Source: Dolichospermum sp. FACHB-1091
GTDB lineage: Bacteria; Cyanobacteriota; Cyanobacteriia; Cyanobacteriales; Nostocaceae
Assembly: GCF_014697585.1 (NCBI RefSeq)
Contig: NZ_JACJSB010000016.1
Coordinates: 1 to 64,000, forward strand
Reading direction: 5' to 3'
Length of the DNA stretch: 64,000 nucleotides
Part shown: piece by piece, positions 37,088-45,948 of the stretch
Numbering within the stretch: position 1 is the first letter of the stretch
How the letters are laid out: each line of letters opens with the position of its first letter
Position numbers and translations under genes: made by a program
The notes under the pieces: model-generated
The model's input: the letters and a program-made list of their open reading frames with translations, nothing else
The model's database searches: none
What the model was told of the DNA's origin: nothing

Positions 37088-37972
37088 TCAAGAGCTAGAT
37101 TCTTCATCAGATGAACCATTTGCCGCTTCATTCCAAGACCACCGTTCAAGGTACTCATCAAGCAATTGACTAATTAATGGCTGGGCATTTTGATAGCCTT
37201 CCTCTGTTCTCGAAGAGGGACGGCGGTGATGGGCTATACAGTTACGCATTTTTTCAATTGCACCTATTTTGTTTTTAAGTGCGGCCAAGAAATCAGCATC
37301 ATAACTATCTTGAACTGGTTTACGAGTAATTTCTGCCTGAAGTTCATCATATCTGATAAAGTTGCGAATATTGTCTAGTAAATCATTAATTTTAGGGTCA
37401 GGACGTTGGTTTAAGTTAACGTATTCGCTAAAGAGTAAATGAAAAAATTGATTTTCAAGAGCGTCTTGCATCTCTTTATCGGTTGGCTTGTCTTTTGCGG
37501 CTGGCTGTTCCTTCTCGTCTCTTAAAAGTTTATAAGGTTCTACACCTTGGTAGGCGTTTAAATAGATCAGTGTCAGGACTCGTCTTAATTTCATTTCAAT
37601 CGCAAATATTTCTGCTGACCATTGAGCTAGTTTGAACTGCAATAGAGGATCTTCAAATTTGACTATATGAGAGATTGGGCTGGTTTCTTCAGTTAAGGCT
37701 TTGGCAAATTCTTCAACTACTCTTTCGGCTTCTTCGGTTTCTTCAGGTAAGTCTAGGGTAAATCCTAGAATAATCGTTTGTGTTGTGTTGCCGTCTTCAT
37801 TAGTTGATTGATTTCCGATTCTTTGAGTTTGTAAAATGATCATCTGAGCGACTGTATCAGACTCAAATTCGTCATAGTTATCTTGTAGGGAAAGGGTTAA
37901 TGTATCTATTAGGATTTGTCTAATATTTGTGTCAGAATTTTGCTGATAAACAATTACAAACTCAAAAATCAC
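37088..37972 (-). CDS. HEPN-motif protein, third gene of a type I-like modification locus
   Basis: A 294-residue protein not recognised as a named family. It starts with GTG at 37972, after a GGAGG, only 2 bp past the hsdS stop. The first 100 residues are alpha/beta. The rest is helical, and near the C-terminus KMRNCIAHHR contains R243-x4-H248, the catalytic motif form of HEPN ribonucleases. It could be an RNase effector or an antitoxin-like regulator, as known for anticodon nucleases linked to type I systems (PrrC). The role is inference. Confidence 0.65.
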   Translation of the reverse strand: MIFEFVIVYQQNSDTNIRQILIDTLTLSLQDNYDEFESDTVAQMIILQTQRIGNQSTNEDGNTTQTIILGFTLDLPEETEEAERVVEEFAKALTEETSPISHIVKFEDPLLQFKLAQWSAEIFAIEMKLRRVLTLIYLNAYQGVEPYKLLRDEKEQPAAKDKPTDKEMQDALENQFFHLLFSEYVNLNQRPDPKINDLLDNIRNFIRYDELQAEITRKPVQDSYDADFLAALKNKIGAIEKMRNCIAHHRRPSSRTEEGYQNAQPLISQLLDEYLERWSWNEAANGSSDEESSS

Positions 37973-37974
37973 AA

Positions 37975-39381
37975 TCAGCTACCTCCTAGTAGTTGTTCTT
38001 CAAACCATTGTTTGGCGGCTTGCCATCCTGTTTCTGCTTCGGAGCGTAGGCGTTGGGCTTCGGATTTGCGGCGTTTTACTTCTTGTGAAATTTCTTCTTG
38101 AGTTTCGATCTTAGGAATAGGAATTAAAAGATTTGTCACATCATCATTAGTTAGTCTTGGGTGAGTATTTCCTGTCATCATGTGAATAGTTTGAGCAAGT
38201 ATTAAGCGACTTCTCAAAATAACAGCTAGATAGTTAGGAAGAATCAAGTTTTTATCATAAATTCTTAAAACGTGAAACTCAGGAGAACAACAACCATCCA
38301 TCTCAGCACAATAAACCTTGTTTAAATAAGGTCTTAATCTAGCAAAGAGAACATCATCAGCTTGGAATGTAAAACAATCTCCTGTAGCCATATCATCAAC
38401 ATTGGTAAGTTCGCCTGTGTTGCTTTGCACATGAGCCAATCCTAAATAATTTTCTGAAGGTTTTTTAATTTTTTCGCGTACAAAATCTACAATACGTTCA
38501 AGTTTTTCACAGTTGATTGTTTCCGCAGCAGTAATCATCGCTCGTAAAGCTAATATCCTTTCGGGATGAAAGTAGTCTGAATTTAATCGTCCTTGTGATT
38601 TAACATCTTGCAAACTGATTGCAAATACTTTTCGATCATCTTTAACGGGTGGTTCTAGTTCGAGAGTATTTAACAGATAATCATCAAGGCTAGAGAGAAG
38701 AGCATCGGCTTCCGCTAATTTTTGTTTTCGCTGCGATCGCGCCTCATCCATAGCAGCAACCAACTCGATTTGTTTGCTTATTTGTAATGGAACTGGAATG
38801 ATTAAATTTTTGAACTCTTCCTTATTAATGTTTGGCTGTCCAGAAGGTCGTTGAATTGCCATTACCCATCGGCTGTAAATATCTATCTTCGTAAAGTAGT
38901 AAACAAATTTTGGAATAACTTTCTGTGTATCAAATCTAAATCGAATACAATAGCCAGCAAAGATAGCTGACTCAGTAATATCTTCATGAATATAAGTTTT
39001 GCCAACTGTTGCACCACTACGAGCAAACAACAAATCATCTTTTAACAATTCATGATCCCAGTCAATGGGATCAGCCGTTAGAAACTCATGATTTGATTCA
39101 ATCCCATCCTCCCCAAAATCCGTGATTCTTATATACCGAGGTTGTTGGTTGCTAATTCGAGAAACTGCGCGAGATGTTGCACCATAGTCAGGTTCTTGAA
39201 TAACTAATTCTCCTAATTTTTTTAACGGATATTTAAAAGATTCTAAATCTTCACGCAAAGCAAAATATTTTGCGTCTAGTCTATCTTTAAGATCGCCCCG
39301 ATTCATTGCAAAACAAATATTATTTGAACTATCGGGGCTTAGGCGAAAAAAGGTGAAGGATCTCTTTGAAACTCTCGCCAC
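37975..39381 (-). CDS. hsdS: Type I restriction-modification specificity subunit
   Basis: A 468-residue subunit with two target recognition domains separated by helical spacers. The first spacer helix reads LVAAMDEARSQRKQKLAEADALLSSLDDYLL, and the C-terminal one is IETQEEISQEVKRRKSEAQRLR. Segments such as DLLFARSGATVGKTY and DDVLFARLRPYLNKVY are typical of TRDs. The gene overlaps the end of hsdM by 43 bp. A shorter start at 39306 (MNRGDLKDRLDAKYF) is possible, but residues before it (SNNICFA) look like the family's natural start. Confidence 0.88.
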   Translation of the reverse strand: MARVSKRSFTFFRLSPDSSNNICFAMNRGDLKDRLDAKYFALREDLESFKYPLKKLGELVIQEPDYGATSRAVSRISNQQPRYIRITDFGEDGIESNHEFLTADPIDWDHELLKDDLLFARSGATVGKTYIHEDITESAIFAGYCIRFRFDTQKVIPKFVYYFTKIDIYSRWVMAIQRPSGQPNINKEEFKNLIIPVPLQISKQIELVAAMDEARSQRKQKLAEADALLSSLDDYLLNTLELEPPVKDDRKVFAISLQDVKSQGRLNSDYFHPERILALRAMITAAETINCEKLERIVDFVREKIKKPSENYLGLAHVQSNTGELTNVDDMATGDCFTFQADDVLFARLRPYLNKVYCAEMDGCCSPEFHVLRIYDKNLILPNYLAVILRSRLILAQTIHMMTGNTHPRLTNDDVTNLLIPIPKIETQEEISQEVKRRKSEAQRLRSEAETGWQAAKQWFEEQLLGGS

Positions 39382-41384
39382 TGAGCTACTAAACCAGTAT
39401 CAGAAATAATCTCCCGATAACGCTCACTCCATCCCGCTTCCTTGGGATTAGACGTATTCCACTCAAAATAAACCCGATAGTCAAACAGATCGCAACTATG
39501 GCGTTCAATCTTTTCCCGTTCAGGCGTTTCACTCTCAACCGTTACATTAAAAGTCTTCCGTCCCGTTGCGTCATAGCCAATATTTTCCGCCAAAGCCATA
39601 AAAATCGGCTGATCATCAGGCACAACCTCACCATCACCTAACTTTCTCAAGAAAACAATACTCGCTTTTACCCCCGCATCATAATAAGCAAAAGCAAACT
39701 GAGGCAAACTCACCACCGCCAAAATTTGGAAATGGGAAAGCATCCAATCTCTTACCCCTTGCAAAGAAGAATTTGTTAAAATCCCATCAGGTAAAATAAT
39801 CGCCGCCCGTCCTTCCTTTGGCTTGAGATACGACCAAACTCGCTCAATAAAAAGAATTTCCGTTTTAATGCTAGTCCTTGCTTTAACCGCTTTTGCACCC
39901 CGTTTCGCATTGCGTTCACTTTGGGTAGATTCATCTGGCTCTGTATCCGTTGTCGCCTTATTCAAATAGTGCCGTAAATCAAACTGTTCTAAATAACCAT
40001 CACCTTTCTCTGTTTGTTTCACAACTGATCCAAAAGGCGGATTAGTCAAAATTAAATCAAATTTATTGGGTATAAGTTCAGGTTTCTCCGCAGTTAGCTT
40101 AGTCAAAAAATTAAGAGCATCTTCACGAACAATATTAGTATGACCATCATCATGAATAATCATATTCATCTTCGCAACACGAGATAAACCTTCACTGATT
40201 TCAATCCCAAATAGATTATGCTCTGCAAAATCATGCCAATGTTTGTAGTGACTGATTCCCTCACGAGCATTAGTTTTGTGGTTAGGATAACGTCGATTTG
40301 CCTCACGCCGAATATGATCAAGGGCATAAAGTAAAAAACCTCCCGAACCACAAGCAGGATCGAGAACTAGATGCTTACGCTCTGGATTCAATAGCTCGAT
40401 TGAAAACGCAATCAATTCACGGGGAGTAAAATATTGACCAAACTCAGCTTTAAAGAATGCACCCATAAATTCTTCAAAAGCAACTCCCTTGGTATCCAGT
40501 TCAGTCCGATCAAGAGATAACGCTTCTAAATGTTCCACCACTTGAGCAAATACAGGTGGATCAATATTGATTTCATCAGTAAAAACCCCTGGCTCTTTGT
40601 CTTGCTCGATTTTATATAATCGCTGAATTCTATGAGCTAAATCTTCACTTTTTTCTTCACTTCGACGCTGAAACGAATAAGGCTGTCCGTCTTCAATATC
40701 AGGGTTTTTTTCATCACGATATTTGACAAATATTAACTTACAAAATTCACTAAACGCATCTATTGGACTGCGACGACCTCCTTCCCAAAGCGTCTGATGA
40801 CATTTGCGAATAGCAGAACGTAATTCTTCACGGGGGACAGCTTTTAAATCTTGTCCCTCCTTATTTTTATAAAATCTCCATTCAGGAGGCTTACCAAACC
40901 GCTTAGGAATATCCGTTAAATGGTTGCGATCGCGCTCCATTGATGGATACTTTTGCTTATCGTCAAAGCGCAGTAAGCGACGGGTTAAACCTGCGATTGA
41001 TCCACAAAAAGGCGCACCTAAACTAGCACGATTGCCACAAGCCTGTTCAATGGATTGGGCAAACTCAGCATCACTAATATCCGATCGCTTAATCTCAAAG
41101 ACAAAATAAGGATCTTTGCATTCCTCATCCTTGTAAATTACTATATCCGCCAGATCATTAGGAGTCCGCCGAGGTACTTTGACCTCAAATTTGATCAATT
41201 TAGGATTATATTCATACTTATAAATTAATTCAGCCCAAAATTCAGCCCTAATCTTCTCTTCAGGATCAGACCAACGCTCAGAATGATCGGCAGCAAGGTA
41301 ATAAATACGTTCTTTTTTACCTTCCCCTTTAATTTCTGCGTGTCCATCGGCGATCGCTTTGTCAAGATAGGTGTCAAGTGACAT
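39339..41384 (-). CDS. hsdM: Type I N6-adenine methyltransferase fused to an HsdR-type N-terminal nuclease domain
   Basis: A 681-residue protein. Residues 1 to about 170 form an HSDR_N-like domain with nuclease-type residues Asp80 (LADIVIY) and E97-I-K99 (YFVFEIKRSD). The methyltransferase follows: helical HsdM_N region, SAM motif DPACGSGGF at 342-350 and catalytic NPPF at 448-451. No HsdR translocase gene is adjacent. The product could modify DNA and, through the N-terminal domain, also cut it. The operon is hsdM-hsdS-HEPN, all overlapping or 2 bp apart. Confidence 0.88.
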   Translation of the reverse strand: MSLDTYLDKAIADGHAEIKGEGKKERIYYLAADHSERWSDPEEKIRAEFWAELIYKYEYNPKLIKFEVKVPRRTPNDLADIVIYKDEECKDPYFVFEIKRSDISDAEFAQSIEQACGNRASLGAPFCGSIAGLTRRLLRFDDKQKYPSMERDRNHLTDIPKRFGKPPEWRFYKNKEGQDLKAVPREELRSAIRKCHQTLWEGGRRSPIDAFSEFCKLIFVKYRDEKNPDIEDGQPYSFQRRSEEKSEDLAHRIQRLYKIEQDKEPGVFTDEINIDPPVFAQVVEHLEALSLDRTELDTKGVAFEEFMGAFFKAEFGQYFTPRELIAFSIELLNPERKHLVLDPACGSGGFLLYALDHIRREANRRYPNHKTNAREGISHYKHWHDFAEHNLFGIEISEGLSRVAKMNMIIHDDGHTNIVREDALNFLTKLTAEKPELIPNKFDLILTNPPFGSVVKQTEKGDGYLEQFDLRHYLNKATTDTEPDESTQSERNAKRGAKAVKARTSIKTEILFIERVWSYLKPKEGRAAIILPDGILTNSSLQGVRDWMLSHFQILAVVSLPQFAFAYYDAGVKASIVFLRKLGDGEVVPDDQPIFMALAENIGYDATGRKTFNVTVESETPEREKIERHSCDLFDYRVYFEWNTSNPKEAGWSERYREIISDTGLVAQWREFQRDPSPFFA

Positions 41385-41615
41385 TTTAGTTTCTCGTTGC
41401 TTAATTTTGGTCTAGCTACAGTTTAGCTCTCAATCATGCCTATTTTAGCAAAGGTCAGCTTAATTTTTACATTTTTAAAATTCTTAAAAATCCTGTAAAT
41501 CCTTAAATCCTGGATATCCTGATTCAGACAAAAATCTGCCCTCAATCATATTCTGCCACTAACTCCCGTTTCATTAATGCCATAAATATGATGAATCACA
41601 TTAGGATACTTTTCC

Positions 41616-42020
41616 CTAGCCTATTCCTTGAAGAGTACCAATGATCATAATATCTATAAAATTTATCTGATTACTAACAGTTAAAAAAGTCAGTAATGAA
41701 GATAAAAATATAGAAACTATTTGAGTAGTTAATAGAACATATCTTAAATTCCATCTATCTAATAATACTCCCACTAATGGTGTAATAACTAAACCCATAG
41801 CTTGATTGCTAAAACCAGCTACACCAACTAACATAGGTGAATTTGTTAATTGATAAACCAGCCATACTAAGGCGATTTGTGTCATCCAAGAGCCAAAAAA
41901 AGATACGCTTTCTCCAATCAAAAAACCAAATAAATTGGGTGATTTAATTGGCGAAGAAACTTCCAAAACAGCAAGTATTTTGTTGCTTTTTTTCAATGAT
42001 GTTCTATTTTTTTTTAACAT
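41616..42020 (-). pseudogene. Truncated MFS transporter (first quarter only)
   Basis: The 134-residue frame has the N-terminal segments of a DHA3-type MFS exporter (FGFLIGESVSFFGSWMTQIALVWLVYQ, GVLLDRWNLRY) and about four transmembrane helices, then stops at QGIG. Complete members have about 400 residues and continue with a G-x-A-F-x-x-P motif that is absent here. The downstream DNA shows no continuation in any frame. It is a broken gene next to the IS element. Confidence 0.75.
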
Positions 42021-42082
42021 TAATATTACCTATTTTTCGGTATGATCATGATACAGCCTCACAAAGTTAAAATCTGCTGTAA

Positions 42083-42124
42083 TTACCGATCTTGTTGAGT
42101 TGGACGAATTAATATCTCATTGAC
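42083..42124 (-). pseudogene. Severed 3' end of the SDR gene
   Basis: On the minus strand the 14 codons read VNEILIRPTQQDR and TAA. This is the usual C-terminus of the SDR gene at 43801-44508, from which it is separated by the IS200/IS605 element. Joining 43801 to 42124 restores a continuous frame across HVN-VNEILIRP. Confidence 0.85.
42120..42124 (+). other. IS target site TTGAC (predicted TnpB TAM)
   Basis: In this family the pentamer just before the left end is the target for TnpA and the target-adjacent motif for TnpB. The empty-site reconstruction puts TTGAC in that place. Confidence 0.65.
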
Positions 42125-42153
42125 CGAAAAGACGGGACACAAGCCCCGTCCTT

Positions 42154-42552
42154 CTAGGACGGCTTTTCTTGATTCTTGATATACTCTTTCAATATTTCTA
42201 GTGGCGCACCACCAACTGAAATAGCAAAATAACTGGGACTCCATAAAGATTCTTCGTGGGGTTTTTTATATCCGGCTTGTCCATACCTGCGGCTAGACAC
42301 GCCTTTTAAAGCATTTACTATTTGAGAAACAGATAATTTAGGAGGATATTCAATCAGTGTATGGACGTGATTCCCTTCACCGTTAAATTCAAGCACTTTA
42401 AAATTCATTTTTTCGGACACCTCACGAAATGTTTTTTCAATCAAATCAAGGCTTTCACCAGTAAACACAGCCCGACGATATTTCGTAACACAGACCAAAT
42501 GAATCTTTAAGTCTGTAACGCTGTGTCTTTCTCTTCTAAGGGGACTTGCCAT
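42154..42552 (-). CDS. tnpA: IS200/IS605 HUH transposase TnpA
   Basis: A 132-residue Y1 single-strand transposase. The HUH motif is NHVH (His62, His64), and the catalytic tyrosine is Tyr124 in LKEYIKNQ. The length is normal for the family. Its stop codon lies inside the left-end hairpin. It is divergent from tnpB, with 51 bp between them. All catalytic residues are present, so it may be active. Confidence 0.93.
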   Translation of the reverse strand: MASPLRRERHSVTDLKIHLVCVTKYRRAVFTGESLDLIEKTFREVSEKMNFKVLEFNGEGNHVHTLIEYPPKLSVSQIVNALKGVSSRRYGQAGYKKPHEESLWSPSYFAISVGGAPLEILKEYIKNQEKPS

Positions 42553-42603
42553 TTTGTGCAGACCAATATATAATTAATTTACAGCCCAATTATAGCATTA
42601 ACG

Positions 42604-43791
42604 ATGAAAGCCAGATATCAATTCCGTTTCTACCCGACAGACCAACAGCAAAAGCTTTTAGCTCAGTTGTTTGGTTGCGTTCGTGTCGTTTGGAATGATG
42701 CTCTGGCTATTTGCAAGCAAGTAGAGAAATTGCCAAGCAACAACGACTTACAAAAATTAGTTATTACTCAAGCGAAAAAAACTATTGAGCGGCAATGGTT
42801 GTCCGAGGTTTCTAATATTCCTTTGCAACAATCAGTTGCAGATTTAGGGATAGCATATAAAAACTTTTTCGATTCTCTTAAAGGTAAACGAAAAGGTAAA
42901 AAAGTTGGTACTCCTAGATTTAAAAAGAAGACAAATCAACAATCAGCACGATTTAGAATTGGTGGGTTTTCAATCAAAGGGGATGAGGTTTATCTAGCCA
43001 AGATTGGTAACGTTAGCCCGATTTGGTCAAGAAATTTACCCTCTGCTCCTAGCTCTGTAACAGTAATCAAGGATTGTGCTAACCGTTATTTTCTCAGTTT
43101 TGTAGTAGAAGTTGAACCCGTAAATATTGATGCTAAAAACCAAAGTATCGGTATTGATTTGGGGATAAAAACTTTTGCTGTCATGAGTAATGGAGAAAAA
43201 GCCCAAAGCCCTGATTACTCAAAATTAGACAGGAAGATTCGTAAACTCCAGAAAAAACTAGCAAGGCAACCCAAAGACTCACAACGAAGAAATAAAACCC
43301 GAATTAAAATTGCGAAACTGCATAATCGAATCACCGATACCCGGAAAGACTTTTTGCATAAACTATCCACCAAAATAATTAGCGAAAACCAAGTTATTGT
43401 TTTGGAAGACCTTCATGTATCGGGTATGGTTAAAAATCGTAAACTTGCCAGGTCAATTAGTCTTCAGGGATGGAGAGAGTTTCGGACTTTATGTGAAGCT
43501 AAATCGCAAAAATTCAACAGGGATTTTCGTGTTATTAGTAGATGGGAAGCGACTAGCCAAATTTGCTCTGAATGTGGCTACAAATGGGGGAAACTTGATT
43601 TAAAAATTCGGTCGGTTAAGTGCCTAAATTGTGGGACTGAACACGACCGAGATGAAAACGCCGCAAAAAATATAAATAAAGTCGGGATAGGGCATTGCCA
43701 CGACTCTAAACGGGCGCAGAGACAGAGTAAGACTACCTCGGTAGCATCAGTCGGTGAAGCGTCAAGAATCACCTCGCCTTCAGGCAGGTGA
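42604..43791 (+). CDS. tnpB: TnpB RNA-guided endonuclease (OrfB)
   Basis: A 395-residue TnpB. The RuvC residues are intact: Asp185 (GIDLG), Glu268 (VLEDLHVSG), and Asp350 (EHDRDENAAKNI). The zinc ribbon has Cys321, Cys324, Cys340 and Cys343. An N-terminal helix-turn-helix/WED region (RYQFRFYPT) precedes it. TnpB cuts DNA next to its TAM, guided by an RNA from the right end. The stop lies in the right-end hairpin. Confidence 0.93.
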   Translation: MKARYQFRFYPTDQQQKLLAQLFGCVRVVWNDALAICKQVEKLPSNNDLQKLVITQAKKTIERQWLSEVSNIPLQQSVADLGIAYKNFFDSLKGKRKGKKVGTPRFKKKTNQQSARFRIGGFSIKGDEVYLAKIGNVSPIWSRNLPSAPSSVTVIKDCANRYFLSFVVEVEPVNIDAKNQSIGIDLGIKTFAVMSNGEKAQSPDYSKLDRKIRKLQKKLARQPKDSQRRNKTRIKIAKLHNRITDTRKDFLHKLSTKIISENQVIVLEDLHVSGMVKNRKLARSISLQGWREFRTLCEAKSQKFNRDFRVISRWEATSQICSECGYKWGKLDLKIRSVKCLNCGTEHDRDENAAKNINKVGIGHCHDSKRAQRQSKTTSVASVGEASRITSPSGR

Positions 43792-43800
43792 GTATGTCAA
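43640..43800 (+). ncRNA. Predicted omega RNA (TnpB guide scaffold)
   Basis: In characterised members the guide RNA covers the tnpB 3' end and the right end, and takes its guide from the flanking DNA. Here the right-end hairpin (43770-43790) and the TCAA terminus fit this. The guide would start at 43801. The 5' border is not visible and is set only approximately. Confidence 0.4.
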
Positions 43801-44508
43801 ATTAACGTGCTGTGGCTGGCTAACAGCATAAACTATTGCTGCTGCTATATCTTGACTTTGTAATGGTGTAATTGCTTTCCGTCTGGCTTCAATTTCCTGC
43901 TTTGCGACTACATCGGTAATATGCTGATCAATTTCTGTTTCTACTAACCCAGGCTCGATGATAGTAACGCGGATATTATCTTGATATACTTCCTGTCTCA
44001 AGGCTTCCGAAAAGGCATTTACCCCCCATTTGGTTACATTATAACCAGCCATACCCGCGCGAGCAATACGGCCAGCTACAGAGGAAATGTTAACGATATG
44101 TCCCGATTTTTGCGCTTTAAAGATAGGTAATGCTATGTGAGTTGTGTACATTAAGGCTAAAACATTGATATCAATCATTTTTCGCCAGTTTGAGGGATCT
44201 GCATTTTCAATCCTCCCCGGAAAAGATATACCCGCATTGTTGACTAAAATATCTATGTGTCCAAATTCTGTATGAGCTTTTTGTATCACGTTTTTAGCTT
44301 GAGCTTCATCGGTAATATCTGAAACAATAGATAAGGCTTGTCCACCATGATCTATAATCTGTTTTGCTACAGCTTCTAAACGCTCTACCCTTCTGGCCGC
44401 AATTACTATCTTTGCTCCTTCTGCTGCTAGGGCGATCGCTGTTGCTTCCCCAATTCCCGAAGAAGCTCCGGTAATAATAGCGACTTTACCTTCTAATTTA
44501 CTTACCAT
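43801..44508 (-). pseudogene. Short-chain dehydrogenase/reductase, 3' end cut off by the IS element
   Basis: The frame from 44508 continues into the IS and stops at 43780 after NLTYSPA (242 residues). Its native part is 236 codons. It has an intact cofactor loop TGASSGIGEATA, NNAGISFPG, and catalytic Ser/Tyr/Lys (NISSVAGR, GYNVTKWG), so catalysis may survive. Only the C-terminal VNEILIRPTQQDR is lost, and that part is at 42083-42124. Operator site 4 lies 147 bp upstream. It is probably a serine- or hydroxyacid-type SDR. Confidence 0.85.
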
Positions 44509-44605
44509 AGTAAACCCATTAATTATGATTAACTGATTCTAGGAGGATGTTTACAACGTCTAAACTACTACCAACTTGGGTAGTTAAAAACCGCGTCTAC
44601 AGGGA

Positions 44606-44629
44606 CTAAACCCACGCGGGTGGGTTTAG
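44606..44629. terminator. Hairpin downstream of mrp
   Basis: CTAAACCCAC and GTGGGTTTAG pair perfectly (10 bp) across GCGG, 68 bp after the mrp stop and upstream of the SDR gene. It is also a dispersed cyanobacterial repeat type (cgcgtctacagggactaaac). It may terminate mrp transcription. Confidence 0.55.
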
Positions 44630-44654
44630 AAGACTCTTAAAACATCTATCAAGT

Positions 44655-44679
44655 ACGGTTTTTTGGTCAAAATACCGTA
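44655..44679 (+). promoter_or_regulatory. Predicted sulfur-regulon operator, site 4 (upstream of the SDR gene)
   Basis: TACGGTT and ATACCGTA flank the centre. Hexamers ACGGTT-N13-ACCGTA have the standard spacing, and this is the most symmetric of the six sites. The core TTGGTCAA is shared with site 3. It lies 147-171 bp upstream of the SDR start and 18 bp downstream of mrp. Confidence 0.55.
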
Positions 44680-44696
44680 GATTGAAATTAAGTATC

Positions 44697-45725
44697 TCAC
44701 AAATAACTAGAAAAAGCAAGAAAAGTAGACTGCAATGCCGCTGCAATTTGTATAAATATTTCACTTGTCGTTGAACTAGAATCAGCAAGGGTAAGAGGTT
44801 GACCAGTATCACCACCATTACAGATCCGAGGATCGAGGGGAATTTTGCCTAAAAGTGGTGCTTGCAGTTCATGCGACAATTTCTCACCTCCTCCAGTCCC
44901 GAAAATGGGAGTTTTTTCGCCATTTACGGTGATAAAGTAGCTCATATTCTCGATAATACCCAGAACAGGAACACCCACTTGGCGGAACATATAGATACTA
45001 CGACGCACATCAGCAACAGCCACTTCTTGAGGTGTTGTTACCAATATTACACCACAAATCGGGCTTTCTTGTATAATTGTGATTTGGGCATCACCAGTAC
45101 CAGGAGGTAAGTCTATTAATAGATAATCCAGTTCTCCCCAATGAACATCATGTATAAATTGAGTAATAATTTTGTGTAACACTGGTCCACGCCATGCTAA
45201 GGGATGATCCGGCGCTGCCAATAATCCCACTGACATAACTTTGATACCTAAAGATTCTAAGGGTAAAAATTTCTGACCATTAGCAGTATCAATAACTGTA
45301 ACTTCAGATTTTCCCAGTCCCAACATCTGAGGAACATTTGGTCCATAGACATCAGCATCTAATAACCCGACCTTTGCTCCTGTTAATCTCAAGGCTGCTG
45401 CTAAATTAACTGCGACCGTGGATTTACCAACTCCTCCTTTACCGCTAGATATAGCTAAAGTTGTTTTCACCTTGGGAATTGTACAAATTTGGATATAAGT
45501 TTTTTTGCACCAGGTCAGTGAGGATAAAACGGATTTTATCTCTGCTTCCAAGTATTTTTGAAGAGAACCTATATACAGGCGCAGATAAACATACTGATCA
45601 ACTATCCGTAGATTTCGTACCATTCCTAAACTAACAATGTCATTTTTTAGGGTGGGTTCAACTACCTGTTTAAGAAGTTGGATAACTTCTTGTTGTAAAA
45701 GATTGGGATCATCTATTTGTATCAT
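44697..45725 (-). CDS. mrp: Mrp/NBP35-family iron-sulfur carrier ATPase
   Basis: A 342-residue protein. The N-terminal FSCA/DUF59-like domain (residues 1 to about 90) is followed by a deviant Walker A GKGGVGKSTVAVNLA, switch GLLDADVYGPNVPQMLG, and LLIDLPPGTGDAQ. These proteins carry and insert 4Fe-4S clusters. A GGAAG precedes the ATG. In this island it may load the ferredoxins, but similar genes are ordinary housekeeping in cyanobacteria. Confidence 0.9.
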   Translation of the reverse strand: MIQIDDPNLLQQEVIQLLKQVVEPTLKNDIVSLGMVRNLRIVDQYVYLRLYIGSLQKYLEAEIKSVLSSLTWCKKTYIQICTIPKVKTTLAISSGKGGVGKSTVAVNLAAALRLTGAKVGLLDADVYGPNVPQMLGLGKSEVTVIDTANGQKFLPLESLGIKVMSVGLLAAPDHPLAWRGPVLHKIITQFIHDVHWGELDYLLIDLPPGTGDAQITIIQESPICGVILVTTPQEVAVADVRRSIYMFRQVGVPVLGIIENMSYFITVNGEKTPIFGTGGGEKLSHELQAPLLGKIPLDPRICNGGDTGQPLTLADSSSTTSEIFIQIAAALQSTFLAFSSYL

Positions 45726-45864
45726 CTATTTGTACTTCCTTTTTTCTCAGCATCTCACGGCAATAAAGTATAAAAAAATCAAAATGAAATGTTTACTGAC
45801 CAAATAATTGCTTTTTTCAAAGAAAAGCTTGCATTTCAATTTCCTCTATGTAATATTATAAAGT

Positions 45865-45889
45865 ACGGTATTTCGATTGACATACTGTA
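45865..45889 (+). promoter_or_regulatory. Predicted sulfur-regulon operator, site 5 (upstream of the third ssuA-like gene)
   Basis: ACGGTA-N13-ACTGTA with a leading T, 60-84 bp before the binding-protein start. A TTGACA in the middle could serve as a -35 element, so the operator would overlap the promoter. Confidence 0.65.
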
Positions 45890-45948
45890 GTCTTATCATA
45901 AATTGACATCAAGTCTGAATATTCTATTCACCCTAATAACTCAGAGTA

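Larger units (their letters stand above)
42125..43800. mobile_element. IS200/IS605-family insertion sequence (tnpA/tnpB divergent), complete
   Basis: The element is 1676 bp. Its left end follows the target TTGAC (42120-42124), and its right end closes with TCAA at 43800. There is no target duplication and no terminal inverted repeat, as expected for single-strand transposition. A left-end hairpin CCGTCC-ttcta-GGACGG is at 42146-42162, and a right-end hairpin CACCTcGCCTtcAGGCAGGTG at 43770-43790. Borders are fixed by the perfect restoration of the interrupted SDR gene when the element is removed. Confidence 0.9.
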
